Source: Actinoplanes octamycinicus (GTDB taxonomy: Bacteria; Actinomycetota; Actinomycetes; Mycobacteriales; Micromonosporaceae). Taken from it: a DNA stretch of 64,000 nt. The stretch is from the NCBI RefSeq assembly GCF_014205225.1, contig NZ_JACHNB010000001.1, positions 434,001 to 498,000 on the forward strand, written 5' to 3'. The translations under genes were made by a program, and so were the position numbers. The notes below the pieces were generated by a model that was given only the letters and a program-made list of their open reading frames with translations, ran no database searches and had not been told where the DNA came from. Positions 60,650 to 64,000 of the stretch are shown here, piece after piece (position 1 is the first letter of the stretch; each line of letters begins with the position of its first letter).

Positions 60650-62782
60650 TTAAAGGACCAGTTCGGGATGTAGGTCCCCGGTGCGCATCCGGCGCTGCCG
60701 GCCGGCCAGCAGGACGGTGAGCAGCAGCGCGACCAGGCCGAAGCCGGCCAGCACCAGGGCGCCGTGGACGACCGGGCCGGCAACGCCGCCGTCGATCGCG
60801 TGCCGCATCGCCTCGACCACGTAGGTCATCGGCAACAGCGGGTGGATCGCCTGGAAGAAGCCCGGCGTGGTCTGCACCGGGTAGGTGCCGCCGGACGAGG
60901 TGAGCTGGAGCATCAGCAGGACCAGCGCGATGATCCGGCCGGGCGCGCCGAGCGCGGCGCCGATCAGCTGCATGATCGCGGCGAACACCGCGGCGGTGCC
61001 GAGCAGCAGGCCGAGCGTGGTCCACGGGTGCACCGGGGACAGCCCGAGACCGAACCGGACCACGGCGAACAGCAGGGCGGCCTGGACCAGCCCGATCAGC
61101 ACGCCGGGCAGCAGCCCGGCCAGGGCCACCCGGTGCGGGGGCGCGCCGGACATCAGGTGGCGCCGGTTCAGCGGCCGGAGCAGCATGTAGTTGATCATCG
61201 CGCCCACCCAGAGGGCGAGGGCCAGGAAGTACGGCGCGAAGCCGACGCCGTAGGTGCCGGCCGGGTTGTGCACCACCCGGTCCAGGCTGACCGGGTCGGC
61301 CAGGATGCCGGACCGCCGGGACGCGTCGTCGTAGCCGGGGATCTGCTCCGCGCCGTCGGTCAGCTTGCCGGCCAGCTCGGTCGCGCCGTTCTGCAGGTCG
61401 GCCAGGCCGTCGGCGATCTGGTGGCCGCCGGTGGAGAGCTTCGCCAGTCCGGAGTCCAGCTGACGGGCGCCGGTGGAGAGCCGGAAGACGCCGTCCTTCA
61501 GGTCGGCCGCGCCGTCAGCCAGCCGGCCGGTGGCGCTGGTCGCCTGGTCGACCCCGCCGGCCACCTGCCCCATCGCGGCGGCCAGCCGATCCACCTGGGT
61601 CCGGGCCTGCACCAGGTCGTCGGCCAGGTGCGGCGCCGCGTCGGCCACCGTGCGGGCGGTCTTCGCCACCTCGCGCAGCCGGGTCCGCAACGCGTCCAGG
61701 TCGGCGGCGTCGACCCGGCGCTGGATCAGCTGGGCGTCGTCGACCAGCCGGTCGGCCAGCCGCTTCGCCTCGTCCAGCCCGGGGGTGTCGGCCGGCAGCT
61801 CGTCCAGGTAGTCGCGCAGCTCCCGGGCATCCCGCAGCGCCCGGTCCGCGGCGTCGTCCAGCTTGCCGACGTTCGCGGCGAGCTGGTCGGCGCCGTTGGC
61901 CACCAGGGTCGCGGCGTCCCCGATGGTCTGCGCGTTCGCCCGCACCAGCGGCTCCCACTCGCCGGTCAGCGAGTCCACCCGGGTGGCCAGCTCCCGGCCA
62001 CCGGCCGCCACCCGCGCGGCGCCGGAGTTCAGCTCGGCGAGGCGGGCGTTCAGCTGGTCGAGCCCGTCGGAGATCCGCCGCGCGCCGGTCCCGGCCTCGT
62101 CCAGCCCGTCGGCGAGCTGGCCGGCGCCGTCCTGCGCGTGGTCGACCCCGGCCGCCTCCTTGGCCGCCCCGGCGTGCAGCGTCCCGGCGCCGTCGGTGAT
62201 CTTCCCGGCGCCCTCGGCGGCCTTCTCGGTCTGCGTCTTCAGGTCGGTGAACCCGATCAGCATCTTGTCGTAGTACTTCGCCGAGGCGCTGGCCGAGGCG
62301 GCCGCGCGGACCTCGTCGAAGGCGGTCCGGGCGAAGACCCCGGAGAGGTAGTTGGTGGCGTCGTCGCTGACCGCGCTCAGCCGGGCGTTCTCCGGAGTGG
62401 CCGCGGCGTCCGGGGCGGCGGCCAGGTTGCCGGAGAAGTCGGCCGGGATGCGCAGCGCGATCTGGTACTCGCCGTCCCGCAGGCCGTCCTCCGCGGTCCG
62501 GGCGTCGACCACCTTCCAGTCGAAGATCTCCCGGTCGATCAGCTCGTCGGCCAGGTCCTGCCCGGCGTGGACCGGTTTGCCGTCCGGGTCGGTGGCCGGG
62601 CGGTCCTCGACGACCAGGGCGGCCGGGATGTGGTTGAGATGGCCGTAGGGATCCCAGAAGGCGTAGAGGTAGAGCGCGCCGTAGAGCAGCGGGACCACCG
62701 CGAGGGTGGCGAGCGCGGCGGCGGTGAGGCGGCTGCGCAGGAAACGGCGGATCTCCAGTCCGGCCAGGGAGAACGCTTTCAC
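60650..62782 (-). CDS. YhgE/Pip-type ABC-2 membrane protein
   Basis: A 710-residue protein with an N-terminal helix (residues about 14-32), an extracytoplasmic region of about 450 residues, and five or six C-terminal helices. The extracytoplasmic part is rich in heptad-like repeats of the type LADGLDEAGTGARRISDGLD and LADGAADLKDGVFRLSTGAR, forming long coiled coils, as in phage infection protein (Pip) of lactococci and YhgE. The C-terminal half contains YLSGVFARTAFDEV-type and GTYPVQTTPGFFQAIHPLLP motifs. Relatives are linked to antimicrobial export, phage adsorption and MmpL-like envelope tasks. Its ATG overlaps the stop of the ATPase gene (62779-62782). Confidence 0.86.
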   Translation of the reverse strand: MKAFSLAGLEIRRFLRSRLTAAALATLAVVPLLYGALYLYAFWDPYGHLNHIPAALVVEDRPATDPDGKPVHAGQDLADELIDREIFDWKVVDARTAEDGLRDGEYQIALRIPADFSGNLAAAPDAAATPENARLSAVSDDATNYLSGVFARTAFDEVRAAASASASAKYYDKMLIGFTDLKTQTEKAAEGAGKITDGAGTLHAGAAKEAAGVDHAQDGAGQLADGLDEAGTGARRISDGLDQLNARLAELNSGAARVAAGGRELATRVDSLTGEWEPLVRANAQTIGDAATLVANGADQLAANVGKLDDAADRALRDARELRDYLDELPADTPGLDEAKRLADRLVDDAQLIQRRVDAADLDALRTRLREVAKTARTVADAAPHLADDLVQARTQVDRLAAAMGQVAGGVDQATSATGRLADGAADLKDGVFRLSTGARQLDSGLAKLSTGGHQIADGLADLQNGATELAGKLTDGAEQIPGYDDASRRSGILADPVSLDRVVHNPAGTYGVGFAPYFLALALWVGAMINYMLLRPLNRRHLMSGAPPHRVALAGLLPGVLIGLVQAALLFAVVRFGLGLSPVHPWTTLGLLLGTAAVFAAIMQLIGAALGAPGRIIALVLLMLQLTSSGGTYPVQTTPGFFQAIHPLLPMTYVVEAMRHAIDGGVAGPVVHGALVLAGFGLVALLLTVLLAGRQRRMRTGDLHPELVL

Positions 62783-63678
62783 TTGTCGCTCCTCACGCTG
62801 TCGCCGTCCACCGGCTCGGGGTCTACCGGCTCGTCGTCCGCGGGCTCGTCAGCGGGCTCGTCGTCATCCGGCTCGTCGTCGTCCGCGGGCTCGTCGTCCG
62901 CGGGCTCGTCGTCATCCGCCGGCTGGGTCTCATCCACAGGGGCGTCCACCGGCTGGGTCTCGTCCACAGGGCTGTCCACCGGCTGGGCCGGCTCGTCCAC
63001 AGGGGCGTGGAGCAGCGCGGCGCTCGCGCCGAAGGGCCAGCCGGTGAGCGTCGCCGCATACTCGTCCGCGGTCTGGACCACCGCCCGCCCCGGCTCCGCG
63101 GTCTGCGGATCGCTCAGGCGCACCACCCGGGTGACCCGCGCCGGATCCACCTCCCGCGCGGTGACCAGGATCGTCGTGCCCGCCGCGGCGAGCGTCCCGA
63201 GCAGCCCCCACAGCTCGGTCCGCTCCCGCGCGTCGAGACCGGCGTCCACCCCGTCGAGCGCGATCACCGCGGGGCGGGCCAGGCCCGCCAGGACCAGACC
63301 CAGGACCTGCTTCTGGTACGGCGTCAGCTCCCGCCCGTGCAGCTCCGGGTCGAGACCGTGCAGCGCCACCGCCCCGGCCTCCCGGCGTGGCCGCCCGAGC
63401 AGCGCGAGCCGCTCCTGCACGTGCTCCCGGACGGTGAACGCCGGCTCCGGGTCATTGACGCCGGTCACCTGCGCGAGCACCGCCGTACCGGGCAGGGAAA
63501 CCGTGCCCGCCGACGACCGCAACCGGCCGGCGAGCAGCAACAGCGTGCTGGTCCGGCCGCTGCCGGGCGGGCCCACCACGGCGACCGTCTCGCCGGGCTC
63601 GACCGTCAGGTCGAGGTCGCGGACCAGCCAGCGCCGGTGGTGCCGCACCCCGGCGCCCCTCGCGCTCAGCACCGTCAT
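62779..63678 (-). CDS. ABC-type ATPase-like protein with degenerate nucleotide motifs and acidic repeat tail
   Basis: A 299-residue ABC ATPase homologue (start ATG 63678, AAGGGGG five bases upstream). The P-loop is G36-PPGSG-R42-T: the catalytic lysine is replaced by arginine. The signature region reads LTPYQKQVLG instead of LSGGQ, and Walker B is VIALD142-G143, lacking the catalytic glutamate. The D-loop VDAGLDARE persists. After residue about 225 comes a long Asp/Glu/Pro tail with repeats such as DDEPADDEPADDDEPDDDEP, encoded by near-identical short DNA repeats (62820-62960). It is probably a regulatory or very slow ATPase for the YhgE-like partner. Similar degenerate ATPases accompany YhgE proteins in other actinomycetes. 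Confidence 0.82.
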   Translation of the reverse strand: MTVLSARGAGVRHHRRWLVRDLDLTVEPGETVAVVGPPGSGRTSTLLLLAGRLRSSAGTVSLPGTAVLAQVTGVNDPEPAFTVREHVQERLALLGRPRREAGAVALHGLDPELHGRELTPYQKQVLGLVLAGLARPAVIALDGVDAGLDARERTELWGLLGTLAAAGTTILVTAREVDPARVTRVVRLSDPQTAEPGRAVVQTADEYAATLTGWPFGASAALLHAPVDEPAQPVDSPVDETQPVDAPVDETQPADDDEPADDEPADDDEPDDDEPADEPADDEPVDPEPVDGDSVRSDK

Positions 63679-63695
63679 GACGCCCCCTTGTTTGA

Positions 63696-63709
63696 ACTGA
63701 CCGGTCAGT
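63696..63709. promoter_or_regulatory. Perfect palindrome ACTGACCGGTCAGT, candidate TetR operator
   Basis: The palindrome lies 17 bp upstream of the ATPase ATG, just in front of the ribosome-binding site and beside TATGTTTTTAGAC (minus strand), which may hold the -10 region. TetR-family operators of this shape are common, and a TetR gene is in the operon. Binding would block RNA polymerase. Confidence 0.65.
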
Positions 63710-63790
63710 CTAAAAACATACTCGCGTGGGACGCGGGGATAATTCACAGGTGGTGGACATCACGCCGAAGCGGACGGCAGGATCAGGGGC

Positions 63791-64000
63791 ATGTCGATGC
63801 GCTGGGGCATGACCGTGCCGCTCGGCGGCGTTCCGCTGGCCGATCACGCCGCCGTCTTCACGACGCTGGCCGACGCCGGGTTCACCGACGCGTGGACCGC
63901 CGAGGTGGCCGGGACCGACGCGTTCACCCCGCTCACCCTGGCCGCCGCGTGGGAGCCCCGGCTGCGGCTGGGCACCGCGATCGCGCCGGTCTACACCCGC
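63791..64000 (+). CDS. LLM-class F420/flavin-dependent oxidoreductase (3' end outside window)
   Basis: The visible first 70 residues begin MSMRWGMTVPLGGVPLADHA and contain LADAGFTDAWTAEVAGTDAF and LRLGTAIAPVYTR. This is the standard start of bacterial-luciferase-like monooxygenases, in which GTAIAPVYTR forms part of the flavin or F420 site. In actinomycetes many such proteins use coenzyme F420. ATG 63791 is taken, with ATG 63797 as alternative. The gene diverges from the ATPase gene, and its promoter region includes the far side of the palindrome at 63696-63709, so co-regulation is possible. Confidence 0.82.
   Translation, partial: MSMRWGMTVPLGGVPLADHAAVFTTLADAGFTDAWTAEVAGTDAFTPLTLAAAWEPRLRLGTAIAPVYTR

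Overview
The window is high-GC DNA with near-universal G/C third codon positions, GTG/TTG starts and many ATGA/GTGA overlaps. It is chromosomal DNA from an actinomycete, most likely of the Micromonosporaceae (Actinoplanes-like). The order of housekeeping genes follows, with insertions, the mycobacterial block pspA-clgR-pgsA-ftsK-rnj-dapA ... dapB ... pepR-pnp-rpsO-ribF-truB-dinF-nrnA-rbfA-infB-ylxR-nusA-rimP-map.

Layout. 1-3842 (minus): pspA (cut by the window edge), clgR, CinA C-terminal protein, pgsA, rimO. 3986-6403 (plus): a membrane glycosyltransferase, a Cys-motif HTH regulator and a DUF3291 gene; the last two each carry a copy of a 30-bp element. 6575-15689: ftsK, YbjN, a secreted S1 protease, rnj, dapA, DUF2752, a YcaQ-type glycosylase. 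15731-16804: two GNAT acetyltransferases. 16805-19240 is an accessory island with a roughly 16-bp tandem array, a 19/57-bp nested tandem array, and an IS110-family element inserted in a palindromic repeat whose uninterrupted sister copy lies at about 6453-6527. 19241-25127: dapB, PAP2, M16 peptidase, pnp, rpsO. 25221-31633: ribF, an inserted hybrid histidine kinase plus CheY-like protein, truB, a MATE exporter. 32102-40349: nrnA, rbfA, DUF503, an RNA-methyltransferase-like gene, infB, ylxR, nusA, rimP. 40546-43745: a lipoprotein and a ferritin-like DUF4439 protein, a nucleotidyltransferase, a VIT1-like transporter, map. 43825-47641: a STAS protein facing an 1171-residue kinase/receiver/PP2C/RsbW-like fusion. 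47721-54387: an amine gamma-glutamylation operon (permease, glutamine-synthetase-like ligase, ALDH, SDR, two class-I amidotransferase hydrolases). 54983-58929: a NarL-type two-component system driving a NatAB-type exporter. 59058-59237: an unrecognised small ORF. 59550-63678: a TetR-controlled operon with a YhgE/Pip membrane protein and an ATPase with degenerate motifs. 63791-64000: start of an LLM-class oxidoreductase.

The strongest discovery is the IS110 element. Its 5' non-coding region reads as a bridge RNA. A 15-bp stem encloses a loop whose two guide segments match the two flanks of the insertion site, and a second loop matches the two element ends. All four pairings agree on a GC core dinucleotide. 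The guides can be checked because both junctions are present and a related uninterrupted copy of the target repeat lies in the same window.

Secondary points of interest are the nested 19-bp array, the paired 30-bp element around the HTH regulator, the single-chain partner-switching protein, several perfect palindromes in promoter regions, and an ATPase lacking the Walker A lysine and Walker B glutamate. All functional statements rest on motif recognition by eye; no database search was run.
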